DNA of 64,000 nt from Tetrastigma voinierianum (taxonomy: Eukaryota > Streptophyta > Magnoliopsida > Vitales > Vitaceae): contig JAEQBH010000193.1 of assembly GCA_016808115.1 (NCBI GenBank), positions 2,418,001 to 2,482,000 of the forward strand, written 5' to 3'. This document shows positions 1-10,440 of the stretch, piece by piece. The notes under the pieces are model-generated. The model ran no database searches. It was given only the letters and a program-made list of their open reading frames with translations, and had not been told where the DNA came from. Made by a program: the position numbers and the translations under genes. Position 1 is the stretch's first letter. Every line of letters begins with the position of its first letter.

Positions 1-534
1 AAAGCCAAAGTTTCTAACCGAGTGAATATAGGAGAAATCAAGCCTTTGCAACATATAGGCAAATTTTGGGACAAATCAGTCATTGATTCAATGAAGCGAT
101 GTTTTTAACCGAAATTAGATTTCTATTTAGGTATAATTCACTTTCTATGTGATTTTTCGTTTCCCAAGAGAGACAAATTAGATCCAGGTATTTGGTTCTT
201 AAATTTTTTGTAGTTTGTTCATATTTTGTCAATTTCTAGTTTTAGTTAATAGTCTGAGGATTTATTATCACACTGAAGGTAAGATAAGAAGTTGTATAAA
301 ATTTAGTCAAATCTTATAGAACACAATGATTGTGAATGATCTTAGACACCTTTAATTTACCTTGTATGGCTGTGCACTTACAGTGCTCTTAGACTAAACC
401 GATTTTAAAATCAGAACATCAAGACCAGGTTATTTAATTAACAATTTATGTCCAGTACACTGATTACGAAAATTGTAAGGCTCATAAGCATATACACATT
501 GAAAGTTTTAAGTCTATATAGAAAAAGGCAAACA
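1..534 (+). repeat. 5' LTR of Athila#1 (3' part only)
   Basis: This stretch aligns with 12610-13169: shared landmarks include the block around CAACATATAGGCAAAT, the T-rich segment near 190-260, and the terminal TATATAGAAAAAGGCAAACA. It ends at 534 in ...AACA, directly before the AGTTTTATGG leader and the primer site. The alignment is interrupted by many small indels, so the insertion is old. Confidence 0.85.
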
Positions 535-541
535 AGTTTTA

Positions 542-559
542 TGGCCCCGTTACCAGGGA
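542..559 (+). other. Primer-binding site of Athila#1 (tRNA-Asp type)
   Basis: TGGCCCCGTTACCAGGGA differs by a few bases from TGGCGCCGTTGCCGGGGA, the complement of the tRNA-Asp 3' end that Athila elements use. It lies eight bases after the LTR end, the normal position. Confidence 0.85.
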
Positions 560-856
560 TTGAAAGGATTAAATAGATCAGATATTCTAACAAGGAAAAT
601 GCATTGGACATTTATAAAAGAAAATAACAAAAGCGGCTTTTCAAGCGTTGGCTATACCAACCAGTCTTTAACAAGCCATGTTGAAAATATTCTTTTAGTT
701 TGACTAATCTTATTAATCAGGTGTGTTTCCAATTTGAAATCCTATCTTGCATAGGAAAGCGAGGATTGGACACAGTACAGCCAGACATAGTGGAAAAGAA
801 TTTTCGAAATCTTTAAAAAATAAGAAAGCGAAGAACACAGCTATATTGATAGAGAC
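560..856 (+). other. Untranslated leader of Athila#1
   Basis: No gene seen. From about 677 onward (a phrase near TTTGACTAATCTTATTAAT) it aligns with 61673-61740 of Athila#2. The preceding 117 bases have no counterpart there, because Athila#2 holds a repeat array and a tRNA copy at this point. Confidence 0.6.
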
Positions 857-2585
857 ATGACAGAGACAGGCTTGAAGGGTGGCAGCCCGGAGAAAATTTA
901 TCTAATGACGATGGAGGATTTATGGAGCTATCATTTCCGAAGAATATTACTGCGTCAGGCGACCTCTTTTTGTGGATGCAAACAACTTCGAACTAAAGCC
1001 AACTTTAATAACAATGGTGTAGCGACATCGGTTCCTTTGGCCACCACAAGAAGACCCCAACGAGCACACAGGTAGATTTCGGGATGGAAAATACGATTAG
1101 AAGCTTAATGGTGTGAGGCGGAGGGTGACTCTTTGCAGCTCTTCCCGTTTCCTTAAGAGATATATGACCACATGGTACAGATATTTACCATATGGTTCGA
1201 TTGATCACCGAAGAGCTGGTAGAAGCATGCTTAGGCGAGTTCTTTCCCCGTCGCCTCGAGAGAGAAAGAGAGAGATAATAGTGTTCAAAATGTGAGGGAA
1301 GATGAGAGCATATATAGCACAGGAGGGTCAAGGTTATTCCAGAGTCATCTATGCAGGGTCGTTTAAAGCCGATCGGATCATAAGTATCTTGCGCCGTGAT
1401 ACATCTAAAGGCATTATCGTGCTTCATGTTGTGGAGCATTCAAAGAAAAAGTCTTTAGAAAGTGAGGATCGATAGAAGACCTAATGAGTGCAATATAAGC
1501 CATCATGAGTTTTCGAAAGGGTAATAGTAGAAAAGGGTCCTGGGGTGATAATATGGAGCAAAGTGCAGATTCCATCATTCCCAGGATGGACAAAGCGGGA
1601 AGAAAAATGCATCTTGCTTTCGTGAAATAGGAAGCGGTGGAAAGAGAAAGAGAAATGAGAAGAAGTCTTTGAATACGAAAATAGAGGATACTTATAAGTT
1701 TAGGAGGCTAAATATGTGAATGAACCAAGAAACTACCATTTGACCAAATCCCCAGCCTGCCCACATTGGTCAGCGAGAGCCATAAAAATTCTCATATGGT
1801 GAAAGGGCCTTTACAAGGCCCAGGCATGGGTGGGAATCCACGAGCGGGGGATATCGCGACCCGCAGGGTTGTGGCGAAACATCGAGGGGGTGAGGCGGGA
1901 ATGGCTTCCTCGGTCACGGGAATGCCATTTAGAAGAACAAGCTCTTTTGCGGATTCATGGGGACAACAAAGGCTTATACCGCCACGATCAAGCGCCATTA
2001 GAGCTTTCCGTGCGATCACCAATCGTACTAGAAGAATACAATGCCTCGTTGAAGAACTTGGAGACGAGTAAGTGCTTCATGCCATCAGAAACAAGAATTT
2101 TGGCTTCCTAGCAGCCTCAAAAATCCACAAGGTACCTGCCAAGATTAGTTCAAAAATTGAAAAAATTGGCGACAACGGTAGGAAAGAAAAGGAAAGAAAG
2201 AGGCGTGCGTGGAACAAAGCTGAAACGAGGAAAAATACGCTGAAAAATCCCAAGCAAAGATAAATAAAGCTAAAACAACTTTGAAGAGTAGTGACGGATC
2301 TGGAAGAAGAAAATACCGGCTTATCCACCCCTCTGATACCATTTCCCAGAGGCTTCAGAAAATAGAAAGGGAAGAGCAGTTTTCTAAATTCTTGGATATC
2401 TTCAAGAAGATAGAAATCAATATCCCATTTGCAAAGGTAATCAACCAAATACCTAACTATGCAAAATTTCTGAAGGAGATACTAAACAAGAAAAAATATT
2501 AGGAAGGAATAGTGAACTTTATTTTCGCAGTGTAGTTATCAAATAAGATCCTAACCATGAAGGATTAGGCAGTTTCTATCCCTTA
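857..2585 (+). pseudogene. Athila gag (capsid protein), broken
   Basis: Gag would form the virus-like particle. Conserved Athila gag blocks appear in shifting frames. Around 975-1020 the frame reads ANNFELKPTLITMV-like sequence. Around 1190-1260 it reads TTWEELVEACLGEFFPPS-like. Near 2330-2500 is the C-terminal block QRLQKIEREEQFSKFLDIF followed by an IPFA...N-Y-KFLKEIL motif, the segment that precedes the protease. Many stops and frameshifts lie between these blocks, so no continuous protein can be made. The start near 857 is only the first in-frame methionine; the true start is uncertain. A zinc knuckle could not be found. Confidence 0.8.
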
Positions 2586-2588
2586 TAA

Positions 2589-3029
2589 AATATAATTCAG
2601 AAGGCTTTATGTGATTCGGGTGCTAGTATAAATTTGATGCCTCTATTAGTGATGCAAAAGGCCCGGAGTTTGAAGATTCTTATAGCAATTACATTGCAAA
2701 TGGCTGACAGATTAATGGCACAACCAGAAGGTGTTCTTGAAGATGTGCTTATCAAGGTGGGAAAATTCATCTTCCTTGTGGATTTTGTTATTATGAAGAT
2801 GGAGGAAGACACCCAATTTCCTTTGCTACTAGGAAGACCTTTCTTAGCAACTGGAGCAGCCTTGATAGATGTGCAGAAAGGTGAACTTACACTAAGGGTG
2901 GGGAATGAAGCAGTGCACTTTAATCTTAATAGGAGTTTGGAACATCCTGATGTAGATGCAGAAAGTTGTATGGTACAGCAGAAACAGTCTTCCGGTGTTG
3001 AACTCGAATTAGTATTCTTCAACGTATAA
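2589..3029 (+). pseudogene. Athila aspartic protease (retropepsin domain)
   Basis: This domain would cleave the Gag-Pol polyprotein. The frame opens after a stop at 2586 and runs to 3029. The catalytic triplet Asp-Ser-Gly is intact at 2613-2621 in the context KALCDSGASINLMPL, the usual Athila signature. The second hallmark, LLGRPFLATG, lies about 70 residues later, as expected for retropepsin. It is the best-preserved open stretch of Athila#1. It stops right after the domain because the link to RT is disrupted. In the family this domain is part of one long polyprotein, so the lone ORF is a remnant and not a gene. Confidence 0.85.
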
Positions 3030-3529
3030 TAATGAGAATTGAAGATGAATTTTCGAGTATCTTGATGTGATTTGTGAAATGTTGCCTTGAATTTAATAAC
3101 AAAGAAAGCAGTCTTGAGCATAAATAAACTTGATCGAGATGATGCTTGTCGGCAGGGAAAAAACTCTGGCGAGAAATTAGTCTTAGAGGGTTAATATTGA
3201 AAGAATTGCCGGTCATTTGAAATATGAGTTCTTAGAACCGAGGAAAGAGAAAACCAGGTCATCTATATAGGTACATTGACAGATTCGAAGAAAGAAGCTC
3301 TTTGGAAGTTAAGAAAATCTGAGGAAGCTATAGCTTGGTCGTTACAGTCGAAAAATTATCAGTCCCTAATTGTATCATGCATCTTTACTGAATGATGATG
3401 ATGCAAAAACTTCTAGCCAGGCATCAAGGCAGACCACAATAAGATGAAAAGAAAGTTGTCATAAAGAAGTTACGAAATGGTTGAATGCGAGGTTTTTTAC
3501 ATATGCTTTATGCTCAGTGGTTCTTGTTG

Positions 3530-4040
3530 AAGCCCAGTACATACTAAGTTCTAAGGTGGATTCTTTGTGATCGAAGTAGAAAAGAATGAATTAAGTTCCC
3601 TACAAGGCGTGACAGGATGGGGTGTGTATTGACTCTGAAAGCCCGCCACTGCGGCCGAAATGATCATTTCCCTACCACGTCAGTGACGAATCCTTTTGAA
3701 TACAAGTTTAGAGACCCACCCTCACTTTTATTTCTGCGATGGATTATGGATCTGTAATTGCAGCTACACGAGATCGGGGAGAAAACCGCACACCTTATTT
3801 AATTTTACTTTTAAAAGAATACCATTTGGTTTGTGTAATGCTCCAGGTACCTTCAGATGCATGATGTCTATATTTTACGATTTCGCTGAATAAGTTATGG
3901 AGATCTTCATGGATGATTTCACGGTGTATGGATCGATTTGAAACAGGTGCTCGCATAACTTGAGACAGTGCTTCAAGAGTCTTAGGAGACTGATAATCCT
4001 AACTGAATTGGGAAAAATGTCATTTTTTATAGTTCTGAAG
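3530..4040 (+). pseudogene. Athila reverse transcriptase core, broken
   Basis: Reverse transcriptase would copy the element RNA into DNA. A readable block at 3780-3895 gives FKRIPFGLCNAPGTFRCMM, the RT palm motif that precedes the catalytic site. After an in-frame stop (Glu-stop-Val), 3893-3925 reads a block with FMDD, the Athila form of the YxDD catalytic motif, still intact. The upstream DGYSGYNQI-like segment (about 3735-3770) is degenerate. The fingers part and thumb are largely unreadable. The homology is clear but the enzyme cannot be made. Confidence 0.82.
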
Positions 4041-4129
4041 AGGTGTCTGGGTGTGATTGCGTGGTAGATGTAGACGAAAGAAAAGTTTCAATTATAAGAA
4101 TTTGATACCACCTAAATTGAGGAATTAGA

Positions 4130-4620
4130 AGTTTCTTAGGACATGCTGGATTTTCTGAGAAGATTTATCGAGAGATTTCTCAAATTACAGACCAGCTGTA
4201 AGATTCTTTGAAAAAGATGTTAAGTTCAAATTTGACATTAAATCTACCAAAATTACAGAAAAAATCAAATCCGAGACTAGTTGAAGCTCTATCATGGTAA
4301 AACAAGATTGGAGCAAATTTGAAATCATGTGTGATGCAGTAATTTTACGATAGGGCTGTATTGAGACGAGAAGAAGACGAAAAAGTATTCAAGGCCATAT
4401 ACTATGCGACAAAACCTTCAGTGACTTAGGAGAAGTACTCTACTACTAGAAAAGGGAGATGTTGGCAATAGTATTTGCTTGTGAAAATTTTAGGCCATAC
4501 ATTTGGTCCCATGTTATTATACCTGCTTGATCATGCGGCAATTAAATATCTAATGGCAAAGAAAGAAGCAAAGCCAATATTACAGTCAGGTAGGTATTGT
4601 TGTATAGAATTTGATTTAAG
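4130..4620 (+). pseudogene. Athila RNase H domain, broken
   Basis: RNase H would remove the RNA strand during reverse transcription. From about 4306 the frames give FEIMCDA (usual FELMCDAS), then a QRK-like stretch, a Y-A-S-R-T-L counterpart, a KREMLAIVFACENFRPY block at about 4455-4500, and a degenerate DHAA-KYL-AKKEAKP segment to about 4590. That order is the standard Ty3/gypsy RNase H. Several stops and frameshifts break it. Confidence 0.75.
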
Positions 4621-4845
4621 AAATAAAAGACAAAGGATTTGGCAGTGATACGGCTACGTTATCAATAAAGGTGAAGAAACATAGAGTGTGCAGAGAAGGA
4701 AGCAGGCGCAAAGCTTGCAGGGATGACGGGTCCACTGGGGTTGTTAAGCCAAATGCGCCGGTGTCGTTGATCATTATGAACTGTAGCTTGGCGGGACCAG
4801 CCTTGCGAAGTTCAGCTGCTGGAGTGAAAAAAAAAGCTAGGCGGC

Positions 4846-6017
4846 GTGAATACTATATATGGGATGACCAGCTCTTGTTTTAAAAGAGGAGTTAGTTTGA
4901 TCATAAGAGATGTGCACCGGAGATGGAGGCAAGCAAGATTTTACAGAATGTCAGGCATCACAATATGGAGGACATTTTGCGGGGAGACAAACAGCACACA
5001 AGAATTACCAGTCATGATTTTATTGGCCCTCTTATTTTTAGGCCCATTTTTGAATAAGGTGAAGTTATGTGATCAATGCCAAAGAATGGGAAATATCAGT
5101 AGAAGGCATGAAATGCCCCTGCAAGGTATCCTGGTGGTGCAATTATTTGATGTATGGGGAATGGATTTTATGGGGCCTTTTCCAGTTTCATTTGGAAATA
5201 TATACATACTCCCTAGGCGGCAGTTGCCATGTCAAAATGGGTTGAGCGGCGACTTATTACGAGAATGATGCTAATAGTTGTGGATTTTTACAAAGAAATA
5301 TTCTCAGAGATTTGGGACACCCCGAAACTATAATCAGTGGAGGAAGCCACTTTGCAAATGAGTGTTTGAGCAAACTCACGGGCGAGATATGGTATCAAAC
5401 ACATTATGAGCTTGGCTTATCATCCTAAGCAAAATAAGACGGCAAGAAATTTCAACTTGAGGAGATAAAGAAAGGTACTTAGAAAAAAGACTATAAGCCG
5501 GCATAAGGGTGGTCTCTGAAGCTTGATGATGCACTACAGGCACTCTGGGGCCCCTTTTAAAACTCCCATTGGAATGTCCCCATACAGACTTGTCTTTGGA
5601 AAACCTTGCCACCTACCTCTTAAGAGCTAGAATATAAAGCTATGTGGGCCATTAAGAAGCTAAATTTTGATTTCAAAGGTACTTCAAAGAAGAGGCTACT
5701 CGGCTAAATGAATTGGAAGAGTTGAGGAATGAAGCTGTGATAGTCATAGGAATACACAAAGATAAAACAAAAAAATACGCATGATCAAAGGAATTTTGAG
5801 AGAAGGGAATTCAAGACGGGAATCGAGGAGTCTGATATTGACTCTAGGCCCAAGACTCTTTCCAGGGAAGCTTAAATCCAAATGGAGTGGACCTTATAAT
5901 GTAGTATCAAGTACAAATTTTGGGGCAATGACACTTAGAACCAGCAATCATGAGGAATTCAAAGTTAATGGTCAGAGATTAAAGCACTACCTTGGGAGAA
6001 TGCAAATGGAAGAATGA
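4846..6017 (+). pseudogene. Athila integrase with C-terminal domain, broken
   Basis: Integrase would insert the cDNA. The zinc-binding region shows GGHFAGRQTAHK in a shifted frame (4968-5003) and CDQCQRMGN (about 5074-5100). The first catalytic Asp is in WGMDFMGPFP (about 5155-5185). The block at about 5325-5350 reads IISGGSHF where the family has an extra Asp (SDGG), so the second catalytic Asp appears lost, probably by a 3-base deletion. Later blocks WSLKLDDALQALW and AIKKLNFD (5510-5665) and the C-terminal FPGKLKSKWSGPY through EFKVNGQRLKHYLG (5870-5990) match Athila. Stops and frameshifts occur throughout. Confidence 0.85.
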
Positions 6018-6890
6018 CTCTTAGTTCTGAATGAGAAAATTTGAAGAAACAAAATTATGGCAGCAGCAAGTCCAGCTAAAGACTAAAAATTGAGCAGCTT
6101 TGTGGAAGGCAATCCACATCAAACAATAAAAATGTGCAAAAGGGGGAGCATTTACAATCAAACTTCCAATTTTCAAAAGAGACAAAAAGGGGCAGTATAC
6201 TTTTCTTGAACTCATTTAAATTTTGTCTTTGATATGGCATGATTGAAAGTTTGGGGGAATTTTATTTTGTTCTGGTGCTTAAATTTTGAATATGATGCAT
6301 AGTGAGATAGTTTATTGAATATTTGGAAATGATGAAGATGAATTGAGTTGTATTTGTTTTGATTGGATTTGAATAAAGTTGAAATTCTTTGTGAATTTGA
6401 TTGTTTAGGGAGACTTTAAAATTTTACAGTTCTGACAACAATCGAAAAGTTGCAACTAAGAATGCTGGATGTTGAAACAGTAATGTAGAAAAGAAAGTCG
6501 CAACAGTGAATTTGAGGTCACGACTAAAATAACTAAAGAAAGAAAAGAGCAGGTCGTGACATCAATTCCCCTATCGTGACCAAATTTCAGGCCGCAACAA
6601 GAATCCTTAAGTTGCGACCAGAACTGTCAAAATCTAAATAAAAATAGGTTTTTAAACCTTTCATTTTGGGCGTCACAACATTAAAAATAAAATTCATTGC
6701 AAATCATTAATTAAGAGACTAAAAATTTAATGTCGCGACTCCCCATATCGCAATCATGACATCGAGCCTAACTTCCATTCAAATTTCCACTTTCGACTTT
6801 AATTCATCAAACCTTTCCACTTCTACATCCATGGGTTTTGAATCTTAAAACCTAAAAACCAAAGCGAACCAAGGCGAAATCATGAATCTT
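6018..6890 (+). other. Post-pol spacer of Athila#1 with polypurine-like runs
   Basis: Noncoding. It contains AAAAGGGGGAGC (6138) and AAAGTTTGGGGGAAT (6248), the run typical of the internal polypurine tract after pol in Athila. From 6430 to 6770 there are degenerate copies of a GTCGCGAC motif. Bases 6050-6290 align with 62470-62700 in Athila#2. Confidence 0.6.
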
Positions 6891-8640
6891 CACTCATGGC
6901 GGCAAATCGAGATGACATCGTAACCTTAACAAAGCGATCGGCCAATCATGCGTGAAAATGTCGAAGTAGAGGAAGAAGTTCATTCGGAACCTCAACCTGG
7001 GGAAGAAATTGATGTCGAACAAGTAACCCAGCCAGAAGAAGATGAACAGCTAGAGAAAGAAGTAACGGAAGAAGACAAGGACTTCATTTCAAAAGAAGCT
7101 CAAGAATTGTGGAACAAGGTATCGTTTGACAAGGAATTTGTGTGTGAAAGGGGTTTTGGGAAACTGATTTCCCCATTTCGAGTAATAGAAGAAAAGGGTT
7201 AGGGGATTCTTCTGCGAGCACAAGGCGCCAAGATTTTCAGCTCTTGCCAGGGAATTTTATGCAAATATGGTGGGAATGAAGGAGGATTAGGTTCATCATG
7301 AGAGGGTGTTTGTGTGCCCTTTTCGGGGATAGAAGGATAAATGAAATGTTTAAATTAAGAGATTTTAAGCAGATTAGGGTATAAGAAGTTAGTAGAAAAT
7401 CCAAACTATGAAAAGATACTGAATCGGTTGACTGGAGGAGAATGAAAATGGGAGGTCCACGAAGAAGAACGCGCCATCAAGAGCCCTGCTGAAGAAGCAA
7501 AGGTTTGGTTTACTTTCATATGTTACGTAATAGTTCCTGAAACATCTTTTGCTCGGTCAGAGAAACGAGGGGAAGCCATCATTTTGTATGCCTTCTTGAA
7601 AGGATATAAAATTAACGCCTGGATAGGCATTCGATCGAGAATCAATCGAGAGGATACCACCACCGATAATAAGGGGCCGATCCTCCTACACCAGTATCAC
7701 TTAGGACTTTATCTGCGGGCGGGGGTGAAGGGAAGTGGGAGGGAAGAAGAGAAATGTCTCGGGTTTCCCCCTCTTTACTTTGCGAGAATTGTGACAAAGT
7801 GGCCTAAAGGAAAGAGGCAAAAGGAAGTGATGGTAGTAGATGCAGAAACAGAGCAGGAGATAAATGAAGGAAATGATAGAAGAGAAATAGAGGAAGTACC
7901 AGAAAACACCCTTCTGGAAACAGAAGAAGAAGAATCTTTCAGGGTAAGCCCAACCCATCCTTCATTTCCAGAGGTACAGGAACAATTGTCTGCATAAGCA
8001 GAAGGATCTAGGAGCAGAGAAGGAAATACTGAAATCATGGAAATGCTCAGAGCAATGAAAAGGGGTATGGAAGAGAGAGAATTGAAATGGGAAGGCGATA
8101 GTCAAGAAAAGAATTTATGGAAGGCTACGGCCCGGGGAGAAAGGAGGCTTGAGATATGGGAGGAATTGGAGGATCGAGAAGAACACAATGGCGAAGAAAC
8201 AAGAAGAAAAGATGATGGAAAGAATAAAGACAAGCATGCAAGCATTTTATAATAATCAATTCAAAAGGGATGCTAATTTGCTGAACATACTGAAGAAGAA
8301 AGAGACATAAATGGAGAATAACATGCTAAGGAAGATTGAGGGGTTCAAGCATTTATACAAGGAAGCTTGTTCAAAGTTTGAGAGATTAATGAAGGATAGA
8401 GATCAACTGTTGGAGGCAATGATGAGTATAGAAGAAAAAGCACGGTTGGAAGCTTGGACTTGATCAATCGAGAAATTTGTCAAACTCTTAGAATGTCTTC
8501 CAGAGAGTTAGAAGGGACAGTTAATCAGGTGGGGAAGAGGCAAGACACACTCATCAGTGCAGTGCAGCTAAACAGTGAAATATATGCAAAGGGTAAAGAG
8601 ATTCCCCCTGCAATAGAGACAAAAATCTGAGATGAAATTT
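6891..8640 (+). pseudogene. Second (post-pol) Athila ORF, putative plant transposon protein domain
   Basis: Many Athila elements carry an extra ORF after pol; its function is unknown and it is sometimes called env-like. Here the frame starts near 6891 or 6948 with an acidic N-terminus rich in Glu and Asp. It then reads FDKEFVCERGFGKLISPF, the block typical of the plant putative transposon protein domain. A TGG-to-TAG change at about 7200 interrupts it, after which GFFCEHKAPRFSALAREFY follows in frame. The segment 7584-7997 continues the domain and ends in an acidic linker. From 8037 to 8560 the sequence is rich in Glu, Lys and Arg and looks coiled-coil. No transmembrane segment or signal peptide is evident, so an envelope role is not supported here. 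Confidence 0.65.
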
Positions 8641-10424
8641 CCTAAGTTTGATCCCAGCGAGGCCAGTTTTGATGTAGACCCTCCTAACATTGTACCTCCA
8701 AGAGCCTACAAAAGAAGAAAGGGAACCTAAAAATTTTCCTAGCATGTTCTCAATCTATACATTCCCAAAAATTTTAATAGAAATCTGTTTTGTTCATCCA
8801 AATTGTCCTGTGTTATAGTTAATTTTCATTTGATAGTTACTCTCTTTGCTTGTTGGATTTTGTTTGCATAATTGAATGAAACTTTGATTGTAAAGAAAAA
8901 TTGGGTGTTGTTTAATGGATGAACATGATAAACTAAATTCTGTGTTTGTGTCATTTCTTGTTTAGCATGAAAATTTTGAATGCCTTTTATGTACAAGAAT
9001 ATCATGACCAATTCTGTTCTTCTCCCAAGAACAAAAATACAGGAAAAATAAGAGCATGAAATTTTGAATTAGGGTTGCGGCGAGATGTTAAATCGGTTTA
9101 GATCGCAAAAATTAGAAAAATGGATATTGCTGAAGGAACGAATAACTTGGTTGAAATAGTGTAAATAAAGCAGTGTGAATAAGTACAAGTCTTGAAGAAA
9201 CAATACCTTGGTCAACAAAACTCATGAAACTTTGAGAGGAATTAAGACATCTTCTGGGAAATTCATGATTAGAGTCCATAGTCCTAGAACTTGTTAGATT
9301 ATTGATTGATGCAAAATCTTAGGTAAAACGACCAGCGAAATTGATAGAGGCCATCCTTGGCGAGTTTGAGCTTTTCAAGCCTACCCTCAATATATGCTAC
9401 AAAGCATATCCTCTGGTTCCATGACTTGAGTAAACAAGCCTTAATTCTTCAAAAAGACAGCCAAAACCTAAATCCCATTTTCCTTGCAAAATCCTGCGTG
9501 AGAGCCCCAAATTGGCCGGTTTCGGTATAGAAAGGTCTGCGTAAAGGAAGAAACAAGTGCGGGAAGAATATTTCCTAATATTCTGAGGTAGGAGGAAGAA
9601 GTACGACGAAATTAATGAAAAAGGGAGTAAGTTTTGTCTTGTGGCCTATTTCCCTTGAACAATTAAGCTCGTAGGGGTGTTTTAACACCTAGTACCCTAA
9701 TACCAACCGGTATGGGAGTTGCTAGGCCAAAGTTCTCTAAGAGTGATAGAAAGCCTAAGAAGACAAAACATTGCACTATTCCCAACCTTAGAGAAATATA
9801 AGCAAGGTTCACAGAACAAAGGAACCTTTGAATAAAGTGCAAAGTGGAATTCAAAATTCCATAAAGAATTCAAAATGATGAATCAGGCGAATTGAGGAGA
9901 ATCAACAAGTACAAAGAAGAAAAAGGGTGAAAGCTGAAGCCAATAAGTACAAAGAAAAGGTGGAAACTGGGTGATTTTCAACTTAAATTTTCCCATTATC
10001 TACCCAATTACCTAAGCCCAACAATACAAGCCTGAAAGACCACATTGATCTTGAAGTTTGAATTTACCTACATTAGTGGAGATCAATATGAAAAACAAGC
10101 CTATGGGACTTTGACCCAGCAGTCGAGGAAACTCCAGATTAACTAATTTCAACATGAAGATGAAGGATTGAAGATGCACACACACATAGAACAAGACTTG
10201 TTGAATAAAGCGTTTAAATACATTATTTCATCAGAAATTTGTGATAGAAGTCTACCATTTCTTTCTTGGTCAGCGAAATTTAAAAAAATAATGCTACTAT
10301 CTCTTATTTCAAGTTATAAAGGTGGAATAGGAAAGGCGGGTGTGAATTAGAAAAATGTCCTTAAAATTTAAGCTTAGTGTTTGAGGACAAACAATTCTTT
10401 CTTTCCTTGTAGGGATAACTTAAA
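8641..10424 (+). other. 3' untranslated region of Athila#1
   Basis: No coding similarity seen on either strand; the short open frames here are not conserved. It is the long spacer normally found between the second ORF and the 3' LTR of Athila elements. Confidence 0.55.
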
Positions 10425-10440
10425 ATTTTAAGTTTGGGGT
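10425..10440 (+). other. Polypurine tract of Athila#1
   Basis: TTTTAAGTTTGGGG directly precedes the TGATGATC start of the 3' LTR. Plus-strand DNA synthesis would be primed here. The gag-only element has the same arrangement on the minus strand at 15739-15750 (AAGCTTGGGG then TGATGACC). Confidence 0.75.

Noticed and set aside
590..680. Possible tRNA-like segment after the Athila#1 primer site
   Set aside because: Only a GGTTGGTATAGCC-like phrase on the minus strand resembles a D-arm; no anticodon arm or T-arm could be paired, unlike the clear case at 61590-61671.
1185..1439. Minus-strand open frame of 84 codons
   Set aside because: It overlaps the plus-strand Athila gag block TTWEELVEACLGEFFPP and has no independent support.
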